A DNA stretch of 64,000 nt from Dipetalonema caudispina. Its lineage: Eukaryota; Nematoda; Chromadorea; Rhabditida; Onchocercidae. The stretch is taken from NCBI GenBank assembly GCA_013365325.1, contig JABVXV010000110.1, forward strand, positions 1-64,000. Direction: 5' to 3'. The first letter of the stretch is position 1. Every line of letters begins with the position of its first letter. Below are positions 1 to 14,588 of this stretch, piece after piece. The notes beneath the pieces are model-generated. The model made no database searches, had not been told where the DNA came from, and worked only from the letters and a program-made list of their open reading frames with translations. The position numbers and the translations under genes are program-made.

Positions 1-2012
1 GTCGGGAATACCTACTTTATATGGTAATACTGTATTGATGGGACGAAGTACATGGATTCTGCTTTTTTCTTATTTTGGAGTGGTAGTTGCTACATTATGT
101 CCCTTTATGGAACAAAAAAGTGCAGTGGGTTAGATTGAAGGTTGAAGTGAGGTTGTCATGTTGGCACATCCCGTCAAATTTGTGGTTGGTTGGTTACTGT
201 ATGAAAACTGTGATGTGATGAGGGTGTTCCGGCTAACAATTCGGAATGTAGTTAACACATGAATTTGTGTAAGTGCAATTAGATTATGTATAGTTACGAT
301 TCTGTTTAGGAACCTCCGTTGTTGACTTCCTGAATTTTCCGTATCCCGGGAAGTCTAACTGTCCATCCCTACGGATGGATTTTTTCATAGAAGGGTTGGA
401 ATTTTCACAGATTGCAGTGGATCTGTTCGAGTAAAGCTGGCATTGCTGGCTACCGGAAAAATACTCAAACATCGTCTGATGAAAGTAATCTTACAAAACC
501 ATAGAAATTCTGTTTGTTATCTTTATGCGTTATTTTCAGTTTATGGGTAGACAAAAATGTGGCATTTGTTGGCGGAATGAGTGTGAGATATCTATTATGG
601 ATGTATGCCGTATCAGGTAGCATTATTTTTCCGGTCAAGGACGTTTATCCCCTTTACAAATAACATTTAGCGGTTGAAGTATGTAAGAGGAGGAAGGGGG
701 TTGGTGGACAGAGAAAGGGAAAGATACACAACATTCCTTGTGATTTCACAGCTGGCTAGATTCTTTACTATAATCTGTTTATGAGAAATTTCTACTTTTA
801 ATAGACTGGATTTAACTTAATTGATTGTGTTAAATTGGTCGAATTTAGATTAAATTGCTTAAATAAATGAAAATGTAGAAAACAAATTTCAGAAATCAAA
901 CAGTGCGGTCTTTTAAATTAAAAAAGATTCCGCAGAATCATTGGATAAGATCGAAGTATCACTAGAAGTGTCTTAGTTAACCGATGCAATCAAAAGAAAA
1001 GTGAGAGGAATCAATAAATACAGTCTGTTTAATCAGTAATTTAGATAATCCGTTTTAAGACATACTGAAAACTAGGTATTCAAGAATTTACGAAAAGTAA
1101 ATTCCTGAAAATGATAAAATCAGTAGTCCGGAACTTTTTTGGAACGAGGTACTTCGTTAAGACAGGTAAGAATTGTTTTCATATCTGGCCAAATTTGAAT
1201 TTGCAGTCGTGAGATGTTGGTACTAAATAAAATATATAAGGTATTCAAGACTTTAAAGTATTTGGAATTCTGTCCATCTGTCTGTACGTTGTTCAAATCG
1301 TCTACTCGTTGCAATCATTGCAATTTGAATTCATTCCTTGCAGCGCCGAAGAAACGTTGAACACTGATTCGAGCTGTTACTTGCAAATTTTAACCTTACG
1401 GATAGTACTTTCGACCTTGTATCATATTAAAATGATTGTAATCACAGCATTATCTTTCAATAAATGAAAGTCAATTTGCTTTTTGCACAATTCCGATGAA
1501 GAATTTCCCTAGAGAATACCCATTGGAATTACTCCATCATGTGCCCGTAAATTTTTTCTTTGTGCTACACTGAAATGGTTGACTATTATCTTCAATAAGT
1601 GAAGAAGCTGTAAAAGAAAAATTCGGAAAAGGCTGCAGATCAGAGTTCTGTTACCCGTGGATATTGAAGAACAAGAGTCCAGTGAAGAGGTGATCGAAGA
1701 TGATTATGGTGACGCGATCATCGATATATGTATTTAGATGTAAAGAAATTTAGGCCGATGAACGACCGTTGAAAGACGGGAACGAGGTCAAGGAGGAGTG
1801 ACTAAACAACTAACAGGGGAGGTGTGATGATAAGGTGTGTACCACAGTACATACCCCAACAGTAACTACAACAACTACTACCACAACTTGCCATTTGAAT
1901 CATATTAACTAAGCGTACCAACCTACTATAGCCACTCTTCCCCGCTAGAAGTAACCAGTCATCATCGCATCAATTCCAGGAAAGGAATTTCTCTAATCAG
2001 ATATAGGATTTC
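1..2012. other. intergenic, upstream of noah-2
   Basis: No convincing gene was found on either strand. The open frames here are short (65 codons or fewer), lack domain-like composition and are not joined by splice sites. The last few hundred bases hold a short CA/ACT-rich stretch (about 1850-1890) and are the likely promoter region of the gene starting at 2025. No motif could be named with confidence. Confidence 0.5.
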
Positions 2013-2014
2013 AG
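2011..2014 (+). promoter_or_regulatory. candidate spliced-leader trans-splice acceptor for noah-2
   Basis: A TTTCAG acceptor ends at 2014, ten bases before the ATG at 2025, with no upstream coding exon in frame. This is the usual geometry of nematode SL1 trans-splicing and gives a 10-nt 5' UTR. It is an inference; cDNA would settle it. Confidence 0.5.
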
Positions 2015-2024
2015 GTAATTATCG

Positions 2025-5000
2025 ATGGTATCTTGTGCTTTATTATCATTACTGCTGTTGATAACATCATGTACAACAATAAGCTGGGCTGTGTTTGAAT
2101 GTGGAAGTCATGAAACAACGGCGTTTGTCCGCATAGCACGGGCGCGCCTCTCTGGAACACCAGTTGTCGTATCCACTGCTGGACATGACCTCACATGCGC
2201 CCAGTATTGCCGTAATAATATTGAACCAACAACGGGAGCTCAACGAGTTTGTGCTTCGTTTAATTTTGATGGCCGTGAAACGTGTTATTTCTTCGATGAT
2301 GCCGCCACTCCAGCGGGTACTGCTAATTTGGCACCAAATCCATCAGCAAACAATTTTTACTACGAGAAGACATGCATCCCAGGTGTTAGCGCACACGAAG
2401 CATGCACATACCGATCATTTTCATTTGAACATACCCGAAAAACCGCTCTGGAAGGATTCGTTCGCAAATCCGTCCAGGTATATTAATTGATATGTTATTT
2501 TGACAAGTACTACTACAGTTACCAGGTACTCTAAATATCGGTATAACCGCCTGAAATTACGGCCATAAGAGACACCTACTGCAGATCATATTTCATAGCT
2601 GTAACTACTACTTCTGAGTTGTTATTTGATGTACAGGTTGCAGATAGTTTGATTTGCTTAAAACTGGCTGGTCGAATTGCGTAACGGTGTTTTTCCCGTA
2701 ACGTTTGTTACAATTTGAAATCCATACCATATTCTTTGCAAAACTCCACCAATAAGCCATGTTTCTGAAAACAAACCAGTTTTAGGTGTCTTAAATATTG
2801 ATTAATTATTTCTGATCATTCAAAATGCGTTCACACTTCGAAGAAATTATTCTCAGTTTGACACCTTCTTATGAATATCGTTAATAAACATGCAACTTGT
2901 AAGTGAGTGGAAGCATAGATTATTACTTTTTGAAGAGGATTTATTATTCTTCTTCAAAAAAATAAACGACATTTTCGAAGCTTGGTAGAAAATGGTGATA
3001 TATGGTATAGGAAGGATACCAAAATAGGAACTGACAAAACAATTTGAATTTAGTCGAAAGGTTGAAGAAAAAGAGAGTATACTGAAATGGATAAACTTAA
3101 TTAAATTAGAGTTAGTTAATGAAAGATAAAGCATTAGCCTTGCTATCTACTTTGCTTTCCTCTTTCCAAAGGAGGGTTAGATTTGCTAGGAACAAAATGA
3201 ATTATGTTTCATTCTTTCAAATATAATTCTCGGAATAATAATATTTCGAAGTCTTCAATTTTTCGATACATTAAATAATATTTTAAGGTTGGATCTCGCG
3301 AACAGTGTCTATCAGCATGTCTTAAAGAAGAAGAATTTGTTTGTCGTTCAGTAAATTACAATTATGACACATATTTATGCGAATTATCAACAGAAGATCG
3401 GCGCTCCAAGCCGAATCATTTGCGACACAGCGACTCACCCGTCGATTATTATGACAACAACTGTCTTTCACGTAATTTGTTTATAATTGCTTGAATCCTT
3501 AATTTCCAACTACGGAGGAGGGATTCCCCATATAGAAGTAAGAGAAATTGATAAGAATGAAAGCGGTGGTAAATTAAATGGGTGTATTTCTGAATATATC
3601 ATTATTATGACTGCTAATTAAATGGATAAACATGGTCCAATGCCTGATTTCAGTGTATGCGATTGCTTAAAGTAAGAATTCGGACCAGCTAAATTCGAAG
3701 TTTGCAAGGTTGCGAACTTCTGAATCAAAAAAGCTTTTCCATGACAACAACATGCTTTCGTATTATTCCGAAAGGTCTCAAAACTTGTATCCAGGAAATT
3801 CGGGAAATCGTGTTTATAGACATAAAAGTATCTTTACTCGTAACCTGAAATGAAAAACAAACCTTAACGCCATCATTTGAAGAACTGTGAGAAGGTAAAA
3901 GACAGATGGCTGTACTGCTTTTTATTCAAGGGTATTTCGACATTTAAACCAAAAAAAAAAAAAAGGAAAGGAACTAATTTAATTAATTTTTTAGGTCAAA
4001 ATCGATGCGGCGAAGCGGGTGGTAACCTGGTTTTCGTGAAAACGACCAATTTTGAGATACACTTTTATGATCATACGCAGTCTGTTGAGGCGCAAGAATC
4101 ATTCTGTTTACAAAAGTGTCTGGATTCCTTGAATACATTCTGTCGTTCTGTGGAATTTAGTCCATCCGAAAAGAATTGCATCGTTAGTGATGAAGATACA
4201 TTCTCTAGGGCCGATCAGCAAGGTCATTTACAGGGCAAGGATTACTACGAACCTGTTTGTGTTGCAGGTGAGTTTTTGAATGTCAAACTTTTGTTCAAAT
4301 GCTTGAAATAAGGAAATAGTGCAAAAATTGATATTTTCATTTGGAAGCAGAATGCTATTTCAAAAGTTGTTGAGAAGTTAATAAGTTGTAAGTTTCGAAT
4401 TCAAATGACAAGTGAAATTTCGATATCAATTCAAGTGATTTCGAAAAATTACAGCGGATCTCAGTTCCTCCACTTGTCGTCAACAGGCAGCCTTCGAGCG
4501 TTTTATTGGTAGTCAAATAGAAGGTCAACCAGTTGCTTCTGCTCAAGGCGTTACCTTATCGGATTGCATATCACTGTGCTTCCAGAATCTGAACTGTAAA
4601 AGTATCAATTATGACCGCACACAAATGACATGTTATGTGTTTTCGGTTGGACGTTCGGATGCAAATATTAAATCAAATCCTTCAACCGATTTTTATGAAT
4701 TTAATTGTGGTAAGTCAATATTTGAAGTGTATTGAACCTTTAATAAAGTACGCATGACAAAAACAGACGAATCGATTTCTGATAATCACCTACCACGGTT
4801 AACAGTAGTCCGATGATCTTCTTTTGTTCAGTATAAATGTTAAGTAAAAATTGAACACTAATACTCAAATTTTTTGTCCCTGTTTTCCAGTAATATAATT
4901 TTTTGCTTTCAGTTGACAGCTTTACGTCTTCAATCCCCTTCCTACATCATGAACTTTCTCTCATCTCCCTGACTTATTTACCATATTTTCTTCTTCCATC

Positions 5001-7552
5001 TACTTATCAATCAATTACAGTTTAGAACAGAAAGAACCTTCGGTCGTAAATTTCTCCAAAATACCGTTTTATTATCGAAAACTTTTATGTTTGGAATCTT
5101 CTTTTAAAGTATTTAATGATTTGTTTATCGCTCGCTGCTCAATCAATGAATCAATGATAGTTGTTGATGCTTTCGTTCTACATATGAACTAATCGTTTTA
5201 TTATACACTAGTTGATTAATTATTTGTTTATTTGATGGGTATTGATTTATCAACCAATTACGTGTAAGTAAATGAGTGAATTAATGCAATTCTGTAAGTG
5301 AAAATTAGACAAACAAAAATGGATAGTTCGGTGAACGAAATAAATAAATCAATACTTTTAGAATCACAGTTTGGCGGTATGGCATTGTGTACTAATGAGG
5401 GAATACGATTCATTGTGAATACCAAGGAACCATATACGGGGGCTATTTATGCTGCAGAACGATTTGGTACTTGTTCACAAGTTGTTGAAAATGCCAAACA
5501 AATTTCAATCAACTTTCCACCGCCTACTGTGTCCTCTGACTGTGGTACCGTAATTAAGGTATTTCCATCTTCTTTTCAACATTTCGCTAATGTAATCTCT
5601 CTTTTGTTCATCATACTCTTTGAAGAAAATGGAATCCAATCAAAGTATTATCCATTGACTGGTTAACACTTAGTGGTATTTTCTGCTTTCTTATAGCAAA
5701 TTTTTTTCATCATGTTTTAATGCGTTGAAAAATGTACAAAAATATAAAATATAAAGAGTCTTTGATAATTGTGAAAACCAATTAATATATAAAAACATAT
5801 GCAGAAGATGAGTAAAAAAAATTCATATGTGATCCAAAACACGGAAACTTAAGGATGGTAAGCTGGAAGCATTAGTTGTCGTGTCATTGGATGGTGTGCT
5901 GCCGCATCAGGTAACCACCGAATGGGATCGTTTCTATCGCGTTTCCTGTGACATATCCATGGATAAAATGATGCATGAAGGTTCGGTTGTTGTCACAACA
6001 ATTTATGATGCGGGGTGAGTTATTCTCCATTGTTGAATTCATTATATTAGATAGCAAAATTACCGCACCTTTTATACAAAACAAAATGAAAGAATATGAA
6101 ACCCTTATGAATGATTTTGCCGCGCTTCAAGTACTGTTTGCTTCGGAAACCTCTTCTTTAAATTCCTGAATTTTAGGGAAGCGAACACACGTGTTCTTGC
6201 TGTAGGAACTCCACCACCGGTAACGGCAACATTGTCCTTCCTCAGTGCTGATGACGAACCTCTGGAAAAGGCTTCAATTGGTGATGCAATCCAAATGGTT
6301 GTTACATCGGAACAAGCTGGGCCTCACAATATGATGCTAACTGAATGCACAGCAACACGAGTTGGCGGAGAGGGCGATGCTGTACCTTTTACTATCATCG
6401 AAAATGGGTTAGTACAGCACCTATATGTTCTGAATTACTCCTTCCTCAATTATGATTAAGGTGGTGGTGATGTTGATTATCATAATTCTTTCCTTTGACG
6501 GCTTTAAGGAAATCAGAAAATGGAAATGATACACGATTCCTGTTCATTTGGAAAATTCTCGAATGAAATAATGTATATGATAGAATCCTTATAGTAGAAC
6601 AGAATCCTTTTTCATCTCATATCTACCGCACTTATTCTGTTGACTTAGGTCCATGTACTGTATAAAGATTGGGAAATTTGCACAATAAACAGCATTTAAT
6701 TTAGTTGTCCACGTTACCCAGCTTTGGTTGGTCCCGTTGGACAAGATTTTGAAAAAAATCGCCTCAAATGTGACATGAAAGCATTCCGACTGGATGGTTC
6801 CTATGACGTTCAGATCTTATGTCAAGTAATGTTCTGTGCTGGACCCAATGGATGCCCACCAGTAAGTCTCACTACTCTTGTATTATTTGCTTGAGAAATC
6901 AAAGATAATTTCGGAATTTTTTAATACTATTTGAAGATCCTGGTAAGCTAGAAGAAAAGCTAATAAACGGAAATGATATTCTCAGATATTACGTGATCAA
7001 ATTAGAAGGGTGAGGAAATGAGAGGTACAGAGGAAGAAGAAGGAACAAAAGTTTAGTAATTGATTACATATAATTTTGACTTTGCAGAGTAACTGTCTGG
7101 ATTCTGGAACGAATGAGCTCTTTATGTCTCATGGACGGCGGAAACGAAATGTCGATGATAGTGATCAAACAGAGGGAACGCTTTCTGCAATAATACGAGT
7201 TCTCGCAAAAGGAGAAGATGAAGGAGTTTTACAAAATGCTACCCTCTCGAATAAGTAAGCTCTTCAATCAGTTTTCATTGGAAGAAAAGCAAATTTGATT
7301 AGTACTTAACGAAATTTCTGAAGCACAAATCATTTTTGGTCATGAATTAAGTTCGAGAGATAATCTTAACTGTTAATCATTTAAATTCAAACAAGTTTTA
7401 GCGCTTTTTCGGAAGAATTCGATCTGGTATGCATGTCAGAGGTGTGGTTCATATCATCCGTCGTGTCTGTATCCGTGGTATGCTTGATTCTATCTGCATT
7501 TATTGTAGTATGGGGTTGTAGCTCATTGAAGAAGGAAAAATTGCCGTTGTAA
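2025..7552 (+). CDS. noah-2: NOAH-2-like PAN/ZP-domain apical matrix protein
   Basis: Ten exons: 2025-2477, 3288-3471, 3995-4267, 4455-4709, 5362-5558, 5854-6014, 6177-6407, 6705-6861, 7088-7254, 7402-7552. All phases agree and give 742 residues, matching the length I recall for C. elegans NOAH-2. In order: a signal peptide (about 1-22), about four cysteine-rich PAN/apple modules (about 24-116, 125-212, 217-302, 310-388), a ZP domain (about 391-640), a furin-type RRKR (654-657), a membrane segment (about 708-730) and a short basic tail. NOAH proteins are secreted or membrane-anchored epidermal apical matrix components, relatives of Drosophila NompA. They help attach embryonic epidermis and muscle force to the sheath and cuticle. 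Cleavage at RRKR would release the ectodomain. NOAH-1 is the alternative, but I recall it as longer. The family call is very secure; the paralogue is likely. Confidence 0.93.
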
Positions 7553-10508
7553 TTATTTAAATTTTGTTTTTCACAATGGCTCCAGGAAGCTTCTTTTCAA
7601 ATCAACTTATATAAAATATAAGAGTGATCAGGAAATTCAGGATATTCGTTATTTTTCTGCTCAGCACCAATCTATCTGCCACTTTTGAAATTTGAAAAAA
7701 AATATAATGCTGAAAAAAACCGAGTAAAAAGGCAATGTATACGGTGATAACAGTACTACCTAGTATAGTACAGTGATACACAGGTGGGATATGTTACTAA
7801 ATGCACCTTTCTCAGCAATTTTTTTTTCGAATTGAGAAGACTCGTTGAATAAATTTATATCCTTCTTCCTTGTAATGCATGTTTTTGTGTCTAGAAAGTT
7901 TATACAGATTATCCCGCCAGTTCTCCAATAATTTCCGAATGTGCCACACAGCTTGAAATGCTACTTTCAATTATTTATTGAGCTTTCATTACTGTTTTAT
8001 TCATTTCTATAATTTTCCATCAATTTCCTGAAACTTTGGGAAATTGGGTTGTTGTGTTCTTACCTTGCAGCATGTTTTTCGGATTGTAAATTGAAAGAAG
8101 CATAAAAGTACTTTTAGTGAAGTTATCAAAACTTCATATTAATGAAATTGTTAATAATGAATCCTTTCTTGAGATTTTTGAAACCCAGTTAATTTCTCTA
8201 CAACTTCTTTACCACTCGTATCAGGTCACTTTTCCTGCAATGATGATCCGTTATTCTTTGCTGTGTGGCAAAGTAAACTGCTTTCAGGAAATATTTCAAA
8301 ACGTTTGTTGTATTTTTAAGTGATATAAGAGGTCATAGCGTTTGATCATATACCATCAGTCAATTTACAATCTGGCGCGAACATTTTATCCCAGGGGCAT
8401 TTTAACTCAACCAAATGCGAATATTTTTGAAAAAGTCTGAGACAACTGTGAAAAGTATTTCTGTAAAGCCTTTCAGTGTTGACCCAAATTTTAGTTATAT
8501 CTTTGTCAGAAAGCGAATTTTTCGTTACATGCACAACGGAAAAAAAAGAAAACAATTCCTCAGATACTACCATTTTTCGGATGGAAGTCGACGTAGTGCA
8601 CTTAATTTCAGTTTGGTTCAAACCAATACTCCTAACTAATTTTAACACTGCATTAATATCATTTTAATAGTTTGCTCCAATTACTGTGTCTGAGAAAATA
8701 TTAAATTAATAGGAAATATCAGAGAGAACAACGGAAAGCTTCTTCTGAATTGCCGGTATGTAATATTGCATATGAGTATGTTGTGGGAGCAAGCTAAATA
8801 AACGTTCCGAAATCAGCTGCATATTTGTAGTAAAATATACCGATATAACTAATATCGTATACGGTCTACTGTTTCGCAAGATGTATTTTGAGACTAGTGC
8901 TTTCAAAATAATTTCTCTTTAACGTATAAATTACAGTGTTGATTTTGAAGTTTCATTTGTAATGTGATATTTGAAACATTACTAAAACGCTGCCCTTCAA
9001 TACTCTCTACGACTTCACTAGCCGTTCCGAGCACACTTGCCACAAGTACTGATACCCGTTTGAATTAATTTAATGCAAAACCGTATGGGATCCAGTAATG
9101 AATTTTGACAAAATTTATGCACCCATCTTATCTTCCATTTCCAATCTTCTCCTTTTCCTGGATTACAGCTGATTTAGGAGATGTTTTTTGGACTCAAGGG
9201 ATATGGGACGGAGATTACTTCGAAAATCTCTAGGAAATACACGGTTACTTCGGAAACTTCGAGATTTCAAAAATTGACTCTTGATACCAATCGCATAATG
9301 CATACCAAATATAATGTGTTAGAGGAGTTGGTAACCACGAAAATGTATGCAGTTTTCCTGAATACTGGATGAAACATTATAGTTCATGACAAATAAACGA
9401 TTATTCATTGTAGTGGAATGTCTTTTTGAACTACGAATGATTGTTTCCCTGAAGCCTTATTTAACTCTTTTTACCATGCATCCTCAAGTATAAATAAATT
9501 CCAATTTTAAAGGGAGATATGTTTCGAACAAGACAATTAATCATTACCTACTTTTATTTTACACATTCTAATTAGTCAGTTGGTCAGCTTTCTTCAAAGC
9601 TAAACTGCGGTACCAGACGCATCTTCGAGTTAAGCAACAGAAGAAAAGTTGAATTTATATTGTAGAATCGATCCACCAATCCTTTATTCACTTATTGTTT
9701 ATCTCTATAGCAACAAAGTTTCCGTGGATAATCCTATCATAGAGTTGTAGAGCATTCAGAAAACGCTGATTTGTTATGGAGGAATATGGATTTCGTGACA
9801 TACAAGTGTTTCCGCGTCATCCTCTCTATATATTTCACATTCTTCGACATTTAACCGACGCATATTCCTGAACCTATTTGATGGATATCACAGATTCCAC
9901 AATTACTACCACCAGCTTCTACACACATCATCATTCTCAGGACAGTTGAAACCAATGTGGATAACCTCAGCTACTACGAGCCATATTATTTAGCCGATCA
10001 TGCACAGCTCATCTACCATTTGTTGGCTCTAACGGTTATACCGTATTTTGATTTTGCTGTGTATCGGTGGTTATAAGTAAGTATCAGTGTTTCGTAATAA
10101 TACTTTCTAAATTATTTTCTATTCTGTTGGAAACTTGTAAAATAAGAAAGTTATATTAGGTTAGGGAACACTAAAAGCATTATAGTTCAAGTATTTAAGA
10201 TGTGGCCATCGAAGCAATTAAATGAAAGGTATTCATAACTTGGTATCTTGGCTTTTTCGTTTTTATATCGTCGTATATAGACTTTCAGGATTCCGTACAT
10301 TGCTGTGCTGTGATCCACATGCAGCAGTATTATTATCGAAAGTGTGTCGTATTGAGTAAAGCGGATTCTTGTAATATTTTATATTTCGGCTTTGTGTGTT
10401 TCCTGTTGTCCTCACATTCTAACTGCTTTGTGTGGAATGAACGCTTTCTGGTTATGTTAAAAATGTTTCCATAAAGTTGTGGGTAAAAACGAATATAGAG
10501 ATAATTTC
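7553..10508. other. intergenic between noah-2 and trehalase
   Basis: No supported gene. An AATAAA at 7848-7853 is a plausible polyadenylation signal for noah-2, giving a 3' UTR of about 300 nt. Open frames at 8346-8648 (minus) and 8117-8667 (plus) have low-complexity AT-rich composition and no recognisable domain. The final part is the presumed promoter of the trehalase gene. Confidence 0.5.
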
Positions 10509-10510
10509 AG
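10507..10510 (+). promoter_or_regulatory. candidate spliced-leader acceptor for trehalase
   Basis: AATTTCAG ends at 10510, fifteen bases before the ATG at 10526. The stretch between contains no ATG. The spacing fits trans-splicing, but a normal upstream 5' UTR exon cannot be excluded. Confidence 0.45.
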
Positions 10511-10525
10511 ATATATCGAAGTAAA

Positions 10526-13500
10526 ATGGAAGGTTTAATATGTATAATATATTTTTTTTTTGTGAATGAACCACGCGGAGGTCACACAGAATTGATAGCT
10601 GCGCCAAATAAACGTAGAGCTGCTGTAAGTTACCGTTAATTCTCGTATTTCCCAAAATACATATAATTATGTCTTCTATTTTTTTGAAACACGTTGGTAT
10701 GACGCACAACAAAACTGTTTAGTATCATGTCAGATGAAATCTTTATTCCATTACTTTCACTATTTATAGAATGACGAAGTATTGGTAATAGTCGATGTGC
10801 CCTTGGAACCGAACTGCTCACAACCAATTTGCCTAGGGCCATTGTCTCAAATTTATTGTTCCGGGAAATTAATTTATACAACGTGGATGTTTGGAATGCA
10901 AGGAATATGCCCTGGTAATATGATGCGTAAATCACCAGAACTTATTTTGCAATTGTTTACTAAGTTAGTTATTCAGGTTATGAAAAAGTAAAAAAAGAAC
11001 TTCTTTCTATGATTTTGCTTTAAGATGTTTGTCTTTTTCCCAGTTATAAGTAATAAAAGATACTATTATTTATCAAATATTCAGTAGCTTGCATGCGCAC
11101 CTAATATCTGCTATAATACCACAGACGGTGTCTAATTATCGAGTAATATTAAACTATTAATACAAGCAGCTATGATTAAGGATAAATTACCATATATTTC
11201 CAGTCTCACCTATCCATTAAAACGTGAACAGTTCCAAGAATTTTGTGCCGAAAACTTTGCGAACATAAGTTATCTTAAACAGGCAACTTTGGTAGATTGG
11301 ACTGATGAACCCGAAAATATAAGACGATTGCAAGATGCAGCGTTAAAGTAAGTGTTTCCCGACTGTGTAGAATTTGTGGTGTAGTATATGAGACTCTTAA
11401 TCTTTTTCTGATTTTACCTATTTCAGATGCATTTATCGTATCTGATGATCTTTTCAAACATATTTTTACTAGGATTCCTGGAGTATCAAAGCTTCAGATT
11501 ATTTTAAGGAAATTTGCTCGAAAGTTGAATGAATTATGGAAAGTGTTGGCACGTGAATTCGTGGAACAGGTACATAAAACTCCCGAGCTATTCCCAATTT
11601 TGCCTGTTTCAAATGCATTCATCGTACCTGGTGGTTCGTTTCAGATATATTTTTATTGGGATTCGTATTGGATTAACAAAGGTTAGTATTTATATTCCAA
11701 TTACATGAATATAATCCCATCACATAACAATGCAATATCCTATGTCTGTTGTGTGGCGTTTTCGTTACTTATTATTTTCGTTTCTTTGAAGCAATTTATC
11801 ATGTTTGCATGCTTAATAATTCATCCTGTATCGTCCGACTTTGTTTATTATATTTTCTGGAAACTTGCTTTTTAGGATTGTTATTTTCAAACATGTCAAC
11901 AACTGTTCGTCAAATCCTCGAAAATCTGGCTAGTGTTGTGCGATTTCATGGATTTATTCCAAATTCGGGTAGTGTGCAGTAAGTTTCCTATACTTTACAG
12001 TTCTTATTATAGATACTTAATATACTTGGTATTGTATTTGGTGTTGTTTCGTACTTTGTTTTTAATAAAATATGAGTTTAAGACCGATTAGACTTAAAAC
12101 TGGCGTACTAGTTGCATGAAGCTTGACTCAGTTTCGCAATACTTGGGTTTTGCTGCAGATTGTCGCGAAGAAGTCATCCTCCATTATTTACGCAAATGGT
12201 AGCGGATTATTATGATGCTACTGGTAACAAAACTCTGCTAAAAGAGATGACACGGTGGATAGATCAAGAGATGTTATGGTGGGCGAAAAACCGAGCATTT
12301 GACGTCAAGTTACCGTCTGGTCGGAAGTATCAAATGTATCAGTACAGAGTGGGTAATCCTAGCGTTTACATTGTTGGTGAAAAATATTAAAATTAATTTG
12401 AGTGGATTACTTCAGGCTTCGTCCAGTTGCCCACGTCCAGAAAATTATTTAACCGATCTGAACAATGGATTAAAAGGCACAGGATATCCCGAATTTATTT
12501 GGTCGTCCATTGCTAGTGCTTGCGAATCTGGACTTGATTTTAGCACAAGGTGGTATGCACATCAAGGGAAATATGCAGGTAAATTTTATCTTCCTATTAT
12601 TCATTGAATAATTTTCATTATAAGCCGTTCCAGACACTAAATATTCGATCCGGACCAATGTTATTATCCCTGTTGATCTGAATGTGTTTATGGCTTGGAA
12701 TTTCGCTACCCTAAGTAATTTTCACGAAATACTTGGAAAGTCTAAGTACGTTGTTCATTTTTTTCTGAGGCAGGAAGGTTGGATTTTAGATCTTTCTTTT
12801 TGCTTTCGTTTTATAACATTTTTTTCTGTAGCCTCGTGCTGAAACAAATCATTGGTTTTGTTTCGAGTAAATAGCAATGATAAATATTTTAAGAAAGGCA
12901 GCTGAATATCGTGAGCTGTACAAGAAGTTACGTGAAGGACTGGATGAAGTGTTCTGGAGTGAAGATTATGGAGCTTGGTTTGATTATGATTTGATAGAGC
13001 AGAAACTGAGAAGCGGCTTCTATCCGTCCAATGTTTTTCCACTTCTACTCGGTGACTATAGTGTGCATATAACTAAAAAAGTGCTTAACTATTTACTCGG
13101 AAGTGGGGTACTCAATTTTAAAGGTAAGTTACCCAGGTTTATGAGAAATAATTTTTAGTTTGGAATGGTTTCATTTTTTAGATTCAAAATAAGCCAGGTT
13201 TCTTTAATTTGTAGATTTAATAATTTTGCATATAAGACATTATAGGTGGCATTCCGGTGAGCTTAAATAACGTTTCGCAGGAGCAATGGGATTATCCAAA
13301 CGGTTGGCCACCACTCACACATTTATTCATAGAAAGTTTACGGTTATCGAGAAATGAAGAACTTGTTAAAATAGCTGAGAAAACAGCCTGGAAATTTATT
13401 CGTACTGCTTACAATGGATTGATGAACCCAAAAAAGGGCATGGTTTGTACCGTTATTGTTTTATATGTTGTTGTGGATGCGATGGATATTATTGTAACAT

Positions 13501-14554
13501 ACTTATACTGGTTTCGTAAATTTATGGTGTGCAAAGCTTAGCATGAGTGTGATAATTTTTTTTTCTAATGTGCCGGAAAAAGCTTTTTTTCATGGTATAG
13601 TTGGCGTAATGCGTTGTGTATAATACATTGTGGAAGACAGGATTACCCTTTTGCAGCCAGCAGCATGTTGGGAAAAGTATGACATTCGATACGATGATGG
13701 TAGGCCTGGCTCAGGTGGTGAATATCCTGTACAGCAAGGTTTTGGGTGGACAAATGGTGCCCTGCTTGATCTCATTTATAAATACGGAATTCCTGGACAA
13801 TATATGGTTGCTAGAAGTAAGCTATTTCTCTCCAAATATTTAAAGGGAAAGGAAAACAGTTCAGAAAGATGAGAGAACTTTCACGGAAAACTGGTGGAAA
13901 TAGAATCTCTGGGTTCGTTAATTGAAAAGTTGATATATTTCAACATTATTTCATTGACAGTCTCCTCCCTCATACTTTTTTCATGCTGTTTACAATATCA
14001 GTGAAAGCTGATATGTTCAAAGAGATCAGTTTTCATAATCGCCCTCAATTGTATTACTTAATTGTATGCTTTTGCTTGAACATCCTTTTCTTCTTTGTTC
14101 TTCAAACTAATTAGAATAGCAACCTAATTTATTGACCTTTTTTGTTACACTTCCAGATTTCCCTAATGAAAGTTTAATTAGGGGCAACAAATTAGCTAAA
14201 TTAGCAGAGTGTTGACTGCTCCATCTACTTAACAGTTACTTGAAAGTGAAATGCTTCAGTTCCTTTTTTAGAACTTTCCCAATTGTCCTCATATATATTG
14301 GTACTCTTTAGCATGAACTTCTGTTCTACAGTTTTTATTGCATTTGTTGATGCTGTTCGCACTGATTGCTTATGATGAAAAATCTCCTAATATACTGCTG
14401 GTTGGAAGTGAGAAAATATTAGTAAGCTGCAATCATTCGTTTGATGAAAGATACCATAGCTTTTGATGCTACACTAGGTACATTTCGCTTCTCGGTATTA
14501 CAAATTAGAGATTATTGGGAATCTTTCTCTTGTGGTAACATCGATGGGTAGGAC

Positions 14555-14588
<34 letters not shown>

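Noticed and set aside
2164..2490. 108-codon plus-strand frame overlapping noah-2 exon 1
   Set aside because: It is an out-of-frame shadow of a strongly conserved coding exon.
8346..8648. 100-codon minus-strand frame
   Set aside because: No domain features or splice partners, and shorter overlapping frames exist on the other strand. Probably chance.
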